Part shown: in pieces, positions 34,573 through 42,479 of the stretch | How positions within the stretch are numbered: the first letter of the stretch is position 1 | Layout: every line of letters begins with the position of its first letter | The notes under the pieces: model-generated | The model's input: only the letters and a program-made list of their open reading frames with translations | The model's database searches: none | What the model was told of the DNA's origin: nothing | Virus record (IMG/VR): IMGVR_UViG_3300018080_000009 | Span: 1 to 64,000 of that record | Reading direction: 5' to 3' (one strand) | Length of the DNA stretch: 64,000 bases | Source of the DNA: a virus | Translations under genes and position numbers: made by a program

Positions 34573-35814
34573 ATGCCAGGAGCAGGAATAGGAAGATGGG
34601 GTCCAGCAGGTGGTGTTAGTGGTCCGCCTACTGGATATTCATTGGCAGATTTTGACTTTCAGGTGAAAGCTTTAAGTATTGGTTCATCTATCAAGATTAC
34701 TTTCACTACTCCAGCTTTGTCTTATGCTCCTGAATGGGATAGACGACTTAGAATTCTGAGGAAGCAAGGTGAATGGCCAAGGTCTTGGGATGATGCAGAT
34801 GCAGTGGTATCGGTTGACGATGTTTTTCCAGGCCCGGCAGAAGCTGATCATGAATATACAGAGACTGATTTAGTTCCAGGTCAGATTTATTACTATGCTA
34901 TGTACGAGCTGAGAACAGATGGAGCTTGGATTTTAGATACTGTTGAGGGCAGGAGATCAGCATATCCCTATGATCGATGGGGTTTTGCTGAATATTTGTA
35001 CAATTCATTTCCCCGTGGTTGGAGAAGAGCAGATTCTCGTAACGACAATCATTTTCTGAAATTCATTAGTATTTTTGGAGCTCTATTAGACAATATGAAG
35101 ACAGATACTGAACATCTGCTATCTCTCTTCAGTATTGATGATATTCACATTGATTTGCTTCCGCTTTTGGACCAGAAGTTAGGTTGGCCTACGTGGTTTG
35201 CTGCACCAGGATTACAGCAGAGGCAAGATACATCCAGAGCAGTAGGTTTATACAAAATTTTGGGGCGTACTCTTGCTTATGAGAGAATTTTTGAATGGCC
35301 TACGTCTTGGGATTGTGAGGTAGTTCAAGGCTGGAAGTATGTTTTCTTTAGCAATGGCAAGTATGGGAGTACGACTCCTGATCTGTCTACAGTAGCGAAA
35401 CAAGATGAAATAAAGTCCAAGATGGGCCATATAGATGACTTGTTGAAATATACGAACCACAATACTTTTTGGCATTCTGTCAGTGGTTTAGGTTTTTTCT
35501 TGACCAAGATTCCTGGAGTCTCCGCTGAAATAACGATGGAAATGATTTATCGTTGTTGGGAACTTCTTAATTTTGGTATGGCCACGTATGTGAATCCTCA
35601 TTTGATGCTGGTCATGTATGATGAGGAGGTAATGGGACCTCCAGTTGATGATTGGGAGGGTTCAGTTTCCTATGCCGAAGGTCCGTTTGAGTTTACTGAA
35701 GAAGACTTGGGGTATACTACGGGAAGTGTTAGACTATTCCAGAGCAATGATGCTCTTAGTGTTTCGACAGATTTGGGTGATCGGACATTTCACAAAGATT
35801 TGGAGTATGTGTAA
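34573..35814 (+). CDS. Tail protein I-like baseplate protein with FN3-like N-terminus
   Basis: 413 codons, TAGGAGTAAG before ATG. Residues 35-125 form an FN3/Ig-like domain (IKITFTTPALSYAPEWDRRL ... PGQIYYYAMYELRTDG). Residues 150-250 carry the pattern of P2 gpI-type tail proteins (LLPLLDQKLGWPTWFAAPG, then RQDTSRAVGLYKILGRT), which link fibres to the wedge. This fits the position just before fibre genes. 1-base overlap with the next gene. Confidence 0.7.
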   Translation: MPGAGIGRWGPAGGVSGPPTGYSLADFDFQVKALSIGSSIKITFTTPALSYAPEWDRRLRILRKQGEWPRSWDDADAVVSVDDVFPGPAEADHEYTETDLVPGQIYYYAMYELRTDGAWILDTVEGRRSAYPYDRWGFAEYLYNSFPRGWRRADSRNDNHFLKFISIFGALLDNMKTDTEHLLSLFSIDDIHIDLLPLLDQKLGWPTWFAAPGLQQRQDTSRAVGLYKILGRTLAYERIFEWPTSWDCEVVQGWKYVFFSNGKYGSTTPDLSTVAKQDEIKSKMGHIDDLLKYTNHNTFWHSVSGLGFFLTKIPGVSAEITMEMIYRCWELLNFGMATYVNPHLMLVMYDEEVMGPPVDDWEGSVSYAEGPFEFTEEDLGYTTGSVRLFQSNDALSVSTDLGDRTFHKDLEYV

Positions 35815-36425
35815 TGGGAAAGATTTTGACAGAAAATGGTCCTCGAATCCTTGATTGCCATCAGGGCATAGTTCGTCAGGTATTCAATGAAAAATGCCTT
35901 CGTATAGTTGGGGAGTGGTTTGATAAAATTCGGTATCTAGATGGATCTGTGGAGTATGGAGAACATGGTGAGTTTGAGTGGGGAGACAATCAGATTCAGA
36001 ACACTTTTGCTACGTTGATAGCGTGTTGGGCTAGGGCAGAGTCCGGGTATGATCGTATTAATTATTTTGCAGTAGGTTCAGGTCTTGTATCTTGGGATAC
36101 GACCCCGCCTACTCAGCCATATACAGATACAACTTTGACTATGGAATATTTCCGTAAGGCTATAGCTCAGTCGAGCATCATTTTTATTGACCCGTCTACG
36201 AATATTCCAACTGGTGGAGTTCCAAGTTCTAAGATAGAGATCGATGTGACTTTGCTTACGACTGAAGCAAACGGTACGATGCGTGAGTTTGGGTTGTTTG
36301 GAGGAACAGCTACAGCAACTTTGGATTCGGGAGAAATGGTAGACTGGATTGTACATTCTAGAATTGATAAAGATTCTTCGATGGAAATCGACAGGAAAGT
36401 ACGAATCGAGTTTGAGACAAACTAG
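35814..36425 (+). CDS. Fibre-associated baseplate protein
   Basis: 203 codons, TAATG overlap. The region NTFATLIACWARAESGYDRI and NYFAVGSGLVSWDTTPPTQP, then a strand-rich part ending with RVRIEF-like KVRIEFETN, resembles phage tail proteins that follow gpI in complex myoviruses. Role in fibre attachment is inferred from order. Confidence 0.55.
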   Translation: MGKILTENGPRILDCHQGIVRQVFNEKCLRIVGEWFDKIRYLDGSVEYGEHGEFEWGDNQIQNTFATLIACWARAESGYDRINYFAVGSGLVSWDTTPPTQPYTDTTLTMEYFRKAIAQSSIIFIDPSTNIPTGGVPSSKIEIDVTLLTTEANGTMREFGLFGGTATATLDSGEMVDWIVHSRIDKDSSMEIDRKVRIEFETN

Positions 36426-36435
36426 GAGATAAACA

Positions 36436-38718
36436 ATGGCAGGCAATACACCGAACGTAAGTTACACCAGTTTTGATTGGTCAAAGCTGAATGATTTGGT
36501 TGTGCTCCAGCAGGGAGTTCCGATTCCAGATAATGATTGGAATGAGGCGGATGCGATAGCTTTAGCCAATATGACCATGTTGATTGCCGATGTATTTGGT
36601 GATCTCCGAATACAGCCTCATTCTGGAGGCAAGTCTACGGGTTTGCCATACGGAATAGCTGAAGCTACTTCACCGTCATTGAATTTTGAAATTCAAGCTG
36701 GATGGGCTTTAGTCAAGGGTGTTTTGGTCCCTACAGTTATGGGAGACCCACCTACAGCGCATGATTATGAAGACGATACCAATTATATCTGTAGTGGTAC
36801 GATTACGACAGTTTCGTCTCCAAATATTACGGATACAGATAAGAATTGGACTACAGATTATAGTCTAGCAAACTGTCGTATGAAGATGACTTCGGGAGCT
36901 GAAAGTGGGAATACATTTACGATTGTTTCCAGAGTATCGGCAACAGAATTGCAACTTTCGAGTGTAGGTTCAATAGCTCCTACGGATACGTACATCATAA
37001 AGCCACCTGTTCTGACCACAGCAGGTTTGTTGGGAAGAACTGATGAAGTCTATCTAGCCGTATGGTGGGAAGACATCAATGAGAATGAAGATTCGTCCAT
37101 AGTAAATCCAGGTCTTGGTGTAGAAACTACTCACAGATCTAGACGTCGATGGTGTGTACGTGTTGCTGAAGGTGGGAGTACTCCGACATCGAGTACCAGG
37201 CATGGATTTGGTTTCCGTTATATGACATTGGCTACTCTTGTTAGAACGGGTCTGAATATCACTGAGGCCATGATTACGAATGAAGATAACATCCTTGGCC
37301 GAATAGACATGATTGGTCCAGATATTAAGACGTGGCTGGATGAGTATTATGCTGAGCCAGTAGCAATAGACCAAGCTGCTTTGACCCCAGCAGAAACTGG
37401 TACTCATACAGGTTTTAGTAGTTCAGATAATCTAGTTGATAGTACTAAGTCATGGACTACAGATGAATGGGTTGGTCGTACGATTGTAAATGTTACTGAT
37501 GGATTCACTGCTAGAATTACAGCAAATACGGCTACTGGTGCTACGACTGAGAATAAGAAGGGTGGTTCTGAACGTGATTGGGATAATGGAGATAGCTATC
37601 AGATCTTCGAGAATGAATTTCAGCTCACAGGAACTTTTTATGTAGGAAAAGGCCCGTCAGGTACTGCGGGAAGATATTTCTCAGCCAGAGATGCGAATGA
37701 TCCTGGTGAAGGTTTCTACGAAGGAGTTGTTCGTGGCAAAGGTAGTGGAGTTTATTTCGATGTGTATGATAGCACTAATACGACTCTTTTGAATCCTGCT
37801 GTAGATGCAGATGATAATGGATTCTATACAGATCCGTATCTCAGGGCTTATCGTGATGATCGTCCAGCTTCAAATTATGAAGCAGTTATCAATACTGGTA
37901 CAAAGATAGTCTGTTATCAGAGGAAAGCTCGAAATTTACTGTCTAATGAGCCAGCATATGCTTTCCCTCTAGCTGGATTGACTCAAGAGTGGATGGTGTG
38001 TTCCGGCATGGCCATGCGTCAGTTAGATGGAGATCCAGATACGATTTCAACTGGTGTTTTAGCTACAGTTCTTGAAGATTTGCTTGCGGTTGCGAATGAT
38101 CGTGTTCGCAAAGATTTGGCAGATACAATAACAGCTTCTCATACGTTTGATAGTGTTTCAGATAGTAAAGGCCAGCTTTGGGTATCAAAATGGGTAGGTA
38201 TGGAGGCGAGTACTCCATATGATGGATTTGGTACAGAATACTATCCAGATGCGACATCAAAATATGACTATTCAAATAATAATTTTGGATTCTTGTTAGA
38301 TGAAGTTGGGGATTTCGTTTTCTTCAGTGAATTTTTGCCCTCGGAGTATGAGTCTGGAGAACGTTTAGTTATTCATTCGTATTTCAGGCTGAAAAATGCA
38401 GAGACTGCTTCTAATAAGATTTATGCTCGATTGCATGCTGATATTTTTTCAGACCATGACACAGCTGCTTCTGTAAGTGATACTCGTTCTGTACCTCATA
38501 ACATCGGTAGTAATAATGCTGCGAATACCGTTCATGAAGTAATTTTCGTAGTGAATAATTCAAATCTACGTCCACTAGATGTATGTAAATTCAGGGTAAT
38601 GCTTTACGATGTGATCTCTGGAGATGCAGTCACAGAAGCGATATATCTTGGTTCCAGGGTTAGATATAGGGCCAACAAAATTGCTCAAGCGTTCACTTCC
38701 TGGCCATCAGAGGGTTAG
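36436..38718 (+). CDS. Large tail fibre or baseplate adhesion protein
   Basis: 760 codons, AGGAGATAAAC before ATG. The N-terminus (SFDWSKLNDLVVLQQGVPIP ... NDWNEADAIALANMTMLIAD) looks like the large baseplate-attached proteins found after gpI in contractile systems. Mid-parts have repeated strand units (GTITTVSSPNITDTDKNWTT and HTGFSSSDNLVDSTKSWTTD), which look like two copies of a short beta unit. The C-terminus is a mixed beta domain. Likely receptor-contacting. Confidence 0.65.
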   Translation: MAGNTPNVSYTSFDWSKLNDLVVLQQGVPIPDNDWNEADAIALANMTMLIADVFGDLRIQPHSGGKSTGLPYGIAEATSPSLNFEIQAGWALVKGVLVPTVMGDPPTAHDYEDDTNYICSGTITTVSSPNITDTDKNWTTDYSLANCRMKMTSGAESGNTFTIVSRVSATELQLSSVGSIAPTDTYIIKPPVLTTAGLLGRTDEVYLAVWWEDINENEDSSIVNPGLGVETTHRSRRRWCVRVAEGGSTPTSSTRHGFGFRYMTLATLVRTGLNITEAMITNEDNILGRIDMIGPDIKTWLDEYYAEPVAIDQAALTPAETGTHTGFSSSDNLVDSTKSWTTDEWVGRTIVNVTDGFTARITANTATGATTENKKGGSERDWDNGDSYQIFENEFQLTGTFYVGKGPSGTAGRYFSARDANDPGEGFYEGVVRGKGSGVYFDVYDSTNTTLLNPAVDADDNGFYTDPYLRAYRDDRPASNYEAVINTGTKIVCYQRKARNLLSNEPAYAFPLAGLTQEWMVCSGMAMRQLDGDPDTISTGVLATVLEDLLAVANDRVRKDLADTITASHTFDSVSDSKGQLWVSKWVGMEASTPYDGFGTEYYPDATSKYDYSNNNFGFLLDEVGDFVFFSEFLPSEYESGERLVIHSYFRLKNAETASNKIYARLHADIFSDHDTAASVSDTRSVPHNIGSNNAANTVHEVIFVVNNSNLRPLDVCKFRVMLYDVISGDAVTEAIYLGSRVRYRANKIAQAFTSWPSEG

Positions 38719-38731
38719 TCAGTAGTTGTAC

Positions 38732-38795
38732 CCTTCCGATCTTTAGTGTAAGCTTTAGTTATTACGCCATTGTCTCAGGCTAATGGGACGGAAGG
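38732..38795 (+). promoter_or_regulatory. Leader fold that pairs with the Shine-Dalgarno of the next gene
   Basis: CCTTCCG (38732-38738) is an exact complement of CGGAAGG (38789-38795), the 5' side of the ribosome-binding site CGGAAGGAGG of the gene at 38808. Between them CCATT (38767-38771) and AATGG (38782-38786) form an inner hairpin. The fold would partly bury the site, so translation may be controlled. It could also be only a 5' stability element. Confidence 0.4.
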
Positions 38796-38807
38796 AGGTT
38801 AGAGCGG

Positions 38808-39335
38808 ATGGGCCAGATGCTACGAAAACTGGACATCATTGCACTGACTGCAAGTAAATCTGCAGCAGACAAGCTCGCAGAATTTTTGCAGAATGCAAAA
38901 GCAGACATAGTGTCTGCAATCGCAGGTGATACGATTTATCATCAAGGGACTTTAGATGGGGACACGACCACATTAGCGGATGCCACAGTTCTGGCCTCTG
39001 TTATAGCCTTAGCGAATGAGCTCAAGGGTCTTTTGAATACTCACTTGCCTTCGACAGGTAATGGGGGTGTTCATAGAGCTGCCAGTGCGGAGGAAATCAC
39101 GTCTCCAGATGCAGACGATCAAGCAAGTGCGAATCTGCTTCTTAACGAAATGAAGGCAGATTACAACACGCATTTGTCGGAGTCTGGGGTTCACGTTAAT
39201 GATGATACGACCAATACAGTTACAGCAGCAAATGCAACTGATTTGGGTACATCAGTAACGTTAGTGAATGACATCAAGGCAGTTTACAATGCTCATGTTA
39301 TCGTGAGTATATCAATGGGCTTTATTCAGTCCTAG
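38808..39335 (+). CDS. Hypothetical virion-region protein with repeated motif
   Basis: 175 codons, GGAAGGAGG before ATG. Helical, Ala/Leu/Asp-rich, with two related units: TLADATVLASVIALANELKG ... LLNTHLPSTGNGGVHRA and AANATDLGTSVTLVNDIKA ... YNAHV; a third partial unit holds LLNEMKADYNTHLSESGVH. Such LxNxxKxxYNxH repeats occur in phage fibre or decoration proteins. Function not known. Confidence 0.55.
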   Translation: MGQMLRKLDIIALTASKSAADKLAEFLQNAKADIVSAIAGDTIYHQGTLDGDTTTLADATVLASVIALANELKGLLNTHLPSTGNGGVHRAASAEEITSPDADDQASANLLLNEMKADYNTHLSESGVHVNDDTTNTVTAANATDLGTSVTLVNDIKAVYNAHVIVSISMGFIQS

Positions 39336-39357
39336 AAGGTAAGGAAGGAGAAATAAA

Positions 39358-39747
39358 ATGGCAACTTTGCAAGTTGGTTACAACATTTTCAAAGCCCCGA
39401 CTCAGGCCGGGACAGATGATGGCACTCCGGGTGTTCTGCAGGCAGAAACCGCAGTAACCGGAAAGCACAAAGTCAGAGTTCAGAGAACTTCAGACAGCAA
39501 TTATTGGAATAATTCGACTCCAGGTTGGCAAGCTGGTGCTCCTGCCGAAGCTGATGAGCTGGATTTTGTGGGTTCTTATTCTCCCAGTGGAAGAGGAATC
39601 GAGAATTCAGTCCGCAGGTTGGAGATGAGATTGCCCCAAGCAGTTCTGGACGGTATTACCAGTGATGCAGCAATTCTAACTGTGTACGGAACTGGTCTTA
39701 CGCCAGCTGGTGGTAAGGCTATTACAGTAGATTTCGCTTCTCTGTAG
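39358..39747 (+). CDS. Hypothetical beta-rich virion protein
   Basis: 129 codons, AAGGAGAAATAAA before ATG. Polar, beta-patterned (KHKVRVQRTSDSNYWNNSTP, GWQAGAPAEADELDFVGSYS) with a C-terminal helix and strand. Its stop codon TAG is the first part of the TAGACATT repeat array. Possibly a head or tail decoration protein; family unknown. Confidence 0.55.
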   Translation: MATLQVGYNIFKAPTQAGTDDGTPGVLQAETAVTGKHKVRVQRTSDSNYWNNSTPGWQAGAPAEADELDFVGSYSPSGRGIENSVRRLEMRLPQAVLDGITSDAAILTVYGTGLTPAGGKAITVDFASL

Positions 39748-39801
39748 ACATTCTGTAAGTTAGACATTCCTTAGACATTCTTTTAGACATTTCTAGACAT
39801 T
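39745..39801 (+). repeat. Five-copy TAGACATT direct-repeat array
   Basis: TAGACATT occurs at 39745, 39761, 39772, 39784 and 39794. The last four are spaced 11, 12 and 10 bases, close to one DNA turn, so all would face the same side of the helix. The first overlaps the stop codon of the preceding gene. No dyad or U-tract, so it is not a terminator. It may bind a regulator or act like short iterons; this is inference. Confidence 0.7.
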
Positions 39802-39843
39802 TGTCCGATAATAGGTGTGTAATTTCAGCAGGAAGGATGGGCT

Positions 39844-40119
39844 ATGGCTGAGAAGAAAAAGAAACAAGTCACAAGGGGTGGTAAGCTATCCCAAGCTACG
39901 AGGAAGCAAATTAGTAATAGGGAAGACATGCCTGCATCGGCTTTTTTGGTTCCGAGTGAAAAGAAATATCCGGTCAAGAAAAAGAATCCAAAGACAGGAA
40001 GATGGGAATTTGATCCGAATCTGTTATTAGCTGCAAAGAGGAGAGCAGTTACCCAGAGAGATCCTGCCATAGCTTCCAAAGCAGGAGCTTTATTGACCAG
40101 AGTTACAGGAAAGAAGTAA
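39844..40119 (+). CDS. Small very basic protein
   Basis: 91 codons, AGGAAGG before ATG. Lys/Arg-rich throughout (KKKKQVTRGGK, KKKNPKTGRW), so probable nucleic-acid contact or disordered head protein. A conserved-looking centre ENMPASAFLVP-like part (EDMPASAFLVPSEKKYPVKK) recalls small phage proteins whose family is uncharacterised. Located between the repeat array and the structured RNA leader. Confidence 0.55.
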   Translation: MAEKKKKQVTRGGKLSQATRKQISNREDMPASAFLVPSEKKYPVKKKNPKTGRWEFDPNLLLAAKRRAVTQRDPAIASKAGALLTRVTGKK

Positions 40120-40170
40120 TTTTTCGATAATTCTTGTGTTAGACTATCTTGTAGTGGATACTAGGTGTGT

Positions 40171-40272
40171 CCTGAAGATTTGAGTGGGCCAATGATTACC
40201 AGCCGATTTGGAATAATCTTGATGAGTCCTCATCGCCCCAAGAAGGATTGTTCTGTCACTTAAATCTTCGGG
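40171..40272 (+). ncRNA. Structured RNA leader closed by a 16-bp stem, before the holin
   Basis: Bases 40171-40186 pair along their whole length with 40257-40272: 14 Watson-Crick pairs and two G-U pairs, no bulge. Inside are at least two hairpins: GATTACCA with TGG..TAATC (40193-40220 region, two-base bulge) and GATGA/TCATC (40221-40234). The stem ends 12 bases before AAAGGAGG of the holin-like gene. No U-tract follows, so it is not a terminator. Riboswitch, regulator-protein site or RNA processing element are possible; class not recognised. Confidence 0.55.
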
Positions 40273-40291
40273 ATAGCTTTTAAAGGAGGAA

Positions 40292-40666
40292 ATGATGGAA
40301 GAGACATGGACGTTCGTACAAGAGAAGTTGTTGGTTCATTGGCCATTTTTGGCATTCGTCATTGTGAATTCAGTTCTTGCCCAGATTTTGAAGACACAAG
40401 TTCTGACTAAGGACCTCGCAGCCAAAAGCAAGACCGTCTTCTGGCTCCGTAGAGTCATGCCTTTACTTCTCATACTCCTGGGCCTAATAGTCGGGGTACT
40501 GTGGCCTGGAAGCCCGTCTCCAGGGGTTACAGAGCCCATGCACAAGGCTTGGTACTTCATGGGAGCTGCTTGTGTGTCGATAGCTGGGTACAATGCTTTC
40601 CGAAATTGGATAAAAAGGAAGTACGACATTGATCTTGGAAGTAATACTGAACCACCTAAGGGTTAG
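40292..40666 (+). CDS. Holin-like membrane protein
   Basis: 124 codons with AAAGGAGG before two adjacent ATGs (40292 and 40295), which could even give two products as in some holins. Three membrane segments: about 17-33, 50-70 and 84-103, with a charged C-terminus. This is the class I holin build. The endolysin is 4.3 kb downstream rather than adjacent, and the leader RNA upstream suggests timing control. Could also be another small inner-membrane protein. Confidence 0.65.
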   Translation: MMEETWTFVQEKLLVHWPFLAFVIVNSVLAQILKTQVLTKDLAAKSKTVFWLRRVMPLLLILLGLIVGVLWPGSPSPGVTEPMHKAWYFMGAACVSIAGYNAFRNWIKRKYDIDLGSNTEPPKG

Positions 40667-40673
40667 TCACTGC

Positions 40674-40702
40674 TTGACAAAACCTTAAGTATATATTAAT
40701 TT
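40674..40702 (+). promoter_or_regulatory. Sigma70-like promoter with shared TTGACAAAAC motif
   Basis: TTGACA (40674-40679) is a perfect -35 box. An A/T-rich block (TATATTAATTT, 40692-40702) provides the -10 region, the best spaced hexamer being TTAATT or TAATTT. The ten-base core TTGACAAAAC repeats upstream of 51393 and 60645. It would drive the Pol-beta-like, glycosylase and MazG genes. Confidence 0.6.
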
Positions 40703-40753
40703 CTCCTCATGCCTTATTTTCGGGGCAAATTTTCCATAGAAGTAGGTATGTAA

Positions 40754-41233
40754 ATGGTGACGAAAGCCCTAAGAGGTGCACCGGTACCACGTGACAAGGC
40801 TGAGAATATTGGCCAAGATTTCATGATCAATTGCCCAACGTCTTGGTCTTTTGCTGGTTCCATTCGAAGGAAGAAAGAAGAAGTAGGGAATATTGATATT
40901 GTGGCAATCCGTGGAGATTGGATACTTGAGTGGTTACTCATAAAGTTTGGCATGTCAGTAAAGGATACTCCAAAGACTTATGGAAAAGTAGAGGGTGTGT
41001 ACATAGATGTCTATTTGGCTGAAGATGAAGATTGGGGATCTCAGATCCTACGATGGACAGGACCAAGATCTTTCAATTCCAAATTACAGCTTAGAGCCAA
41101 GCATAGGGATCTTGTTTTAAATCAATATGGTCTGTTTAGCATCCGTGACAGGAAAATGATTGCCGGCCAGACTGAAGAAGGAATATTCCAAGCATTAGGG
41201 ATGTCTTGGATCCGACCAGAGGATAGGGAATAA
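40754..41233 (+). CDS. DNA polymerase beta / PolX-like nucleotidyltransferase
   Basis: 159 codons. AGSIRRKKEEVGNIDIVAI (residues 34-52) is the GS..RR...VGDIDI catalytic motif of the PolX family, and VYIDVYLAE holds the third acidic residue (Asp85). The end (LQLRAKHRDLVLNQYGLFSI ... TEEGIFQALGM) matches the thumb of PolX enzymes. In the catalytic GDID motif the first Asp is Asn46, so metal binding may be impaired. It lacks the 8-kDa and most finger regions. In family terms it would fill gaps in repair; adjacent to a glycosylase. Confidence 0.8.
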   Translation: MVTKALRGAPVPRDKAENIGQDFMINCPTSWSFAGSIRRKKEEVGNIDIVAIRGDWILEWLLIKFGMSVKDTPKTYGKVEGVYIDVYLAEDEDWGSQILRWTGPRSFNSKLQLRAKHRDLVLNQYGLFSIRDRKMIAGQTEEGIFQALGMSWIRPEDRE

Positions 41234-41667
41234 TGAGATTATGGCATCAGTCATTGATACCTTTTCTTCCTAGACAGCAGCTTTTAGGGCAGCATAGAGA
41301 ATGCTGTGCTCTTAGGGGAAATGGGTGGGACAAGAAACATTCGACTGTAGATTATGCTTTTAAGTATTCTCCGTTTCGGTTGTTTGAGTTTCATCTTGTT
41401 GTCATGTATGAGATGTTGAATCGTAATTATAATGTTGAAGCTGCTTGGTTCAGTCCATATTACCGCGGAAAGAATTGTTATCCGTGGTTACCCAGAGAAT
41501 GTTGGGCTGCTGATGGTGCTTGGATAGGGCCAGGTAAAACGGTTTATTTAGAACATGATGATGAGTACCTTAAAGAATGTTTAGAGAATCTTAAAGGTAA
41601 AGGGATAAATATTTGTGCTGCTGAATTAGAGGACAATAATGAGATCCAGATTCAGGATGTGGGATAA
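41233..41667 (+). CDS. Pyrimidine dimer DNA glycosylase, T4 endonuclease V-like
   Basis: 144 codons, TAATG overlap with the PolX-like gene. The N-terminus MRLWHQSLIPFLPRQQLLGQ then HRECCALRG is the pattern of the Pyr_excise family; Arg22 and Glu23 line up with the Arg22-Glu23 pair of T4 endonuclease V, Glu23 being catalytic there. Thr2 of T4 is Arg here. The enzyme would start base excision repair of UV dimers in phage DNA. The neighbour could fill the gap. C-terminal half is less conserved. Confidence 0.82.
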   Translation: MRLWHQSLIPFLPRQQLLGQHRECCALRGNGWDKKHSTVDYAFKYSPFRLFEFHLVVMYEMLNRNYNVEAAWFSPYYRGKNCYPWLPRECWAADGAWIGPGKTVYLEHDDEYLKECLENLKGKGINICAAELEDNNEIQIQDVG

Positions 41668-41941
41668 GACCTTTGGTATCAAAGCTGCTGATAAGACTCC
41701 TTTGCAGAAGGAGCATCGAGCACAGCTTAGAATTCCTTATTGGGATTGTGAAGAAAACTATGAATTCAATTTTTTACCGAAACCCAAGGAGAGGGAGAAG
41801 ATTCGGTGTGAAATAGAAGTTATTTATACCAGTAGAATTGAATATGTTTCAGAAACAAATTCCAGTACAGTACCAACATGTACAGAGGGATATCCGATTT
41901 ATAGGTATGCCCAAGATGTGACTATTGGAGCAACAGTGTAG
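41639..41941 (+). CDS. Hypothetical protein
   Basis: 100 codons, starting 29 bases inside the glycosylase gene; GAGG lies 9 bases upstream of its ATG. Sequence is mixed with basic N-terminus and beta-like second half (EREKIRCEIEVIYTSRIEYV). No motif found. The large overlap makes the start uncertain; no later in-frame ATG with a good site was seen. Confidence 0.5.
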   Translation: MRSRFRMWDKTFGIKAADKTPLQKEHRAQLRIPYWDCEENYEFNFLPKPKEREKIRCEIEVIYTSRIEYVSETNSSTVPTCTEGYPIYRYAQDVTIGATV

Positions 41942-41949
41942 GAGTAGAT

Positions 41950-42270
41950 ATGAATTTATTTGAGTTGCAGGTTCGTATTCATGATATTGCCAAAGCTCAT
42001 GGGTGGTGGGAAGAACCCTGTGAAGATGGTACGCTTATATCTCTAATGCATGCTGAACTTTCTGAAGCTCTTGAGTGGCTGAGGAAAGACCCAGAAGCTA
42101 AGTCAGATCACATCCCAGAATTTTTAGGTGTAGAGGAGGAATTAGCTGACTGTATTATTCGTATTTTAGACTTCGCTGGAGCCAAGAGGCTAAAGGTTAT
42201 TGGAGCTATGTTGGCTAAGATACAGTTCAATGATACACGTTCTTATAGGCATGGTGAGAAGAGATTTTAA
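41950..42270 (+). CDS. MazG-like nucleotide pyrophosphohydrolase
   Basis: 106 codons, TAGGAG before ATG. The core LMHAELSEALEWLRKDPEA (residues 32-50) and EEELADCIIRILDFA (about 63-77) hold the ExxE and ExxD metal motifs of the MazG/all-alpha NTP-PPase superfamily. It hydrolyses NTPs or dNTPs to monophosphates; in phages this can alter nucleotide pools or ppGpp signalling. Active residues are present. Confidence 0.85.
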   Translation: MNLFELQVRIHDIAKAHGWWEEPCEDGTLISLMHAELSEALEWLRKDPEAKSDHIPEFLGVEEELADCIIRILDFAGAKRLKVIGAMLAKIQFNDTRSYRHGEKRF

Positions 42271-42383
42271 CTGATTTCTTTACATCAAGGATTTAATACT
42301 CTATTATCACCGAATCATTTCATTCTAAGAGCAATAAGAATGATGTGGTTGCAAGGAAGAGGAAACATGTTATTATCTCCAGA

Positions 42384-42456
42384 CCCTATCGTATCTGTTA
42401 ATAGTTTATCCATTCCTTTTCCGCTATTAATAGATGATGCTCCGGTAGGGTTTTTT
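42384..42456 (+). terminator. Intrinsic terminator or attenuator with two stacked stems
   Basis: CCCTATCG (42384-42391) pairs with CGGTAGGG (42443-42450), with one U-G pair, and six T follow at 42451-42456. Inside, ATCTGTTAATAG (42393-42404) pairs with CTATTAATAGAT (42424-42435), also with one G-U pair. The long inner stem plus GC-rich base before a U-tract fits a rho-independent terminator. As it lies 24 bases before the next start with no promoter seen between, read-through control is likely. Confidence 0.65.
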
Positions 42457-42479
42457 ATTCTCAAAATTCGGAGGATATC

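Noticed and set aside
40218-40260. Hammerhead-ribozyme-like string TTGATGAGTCC in the structured leader
   Set aside because: The core needs CUGAUGA and a following GAAA; neither is present in the right place.
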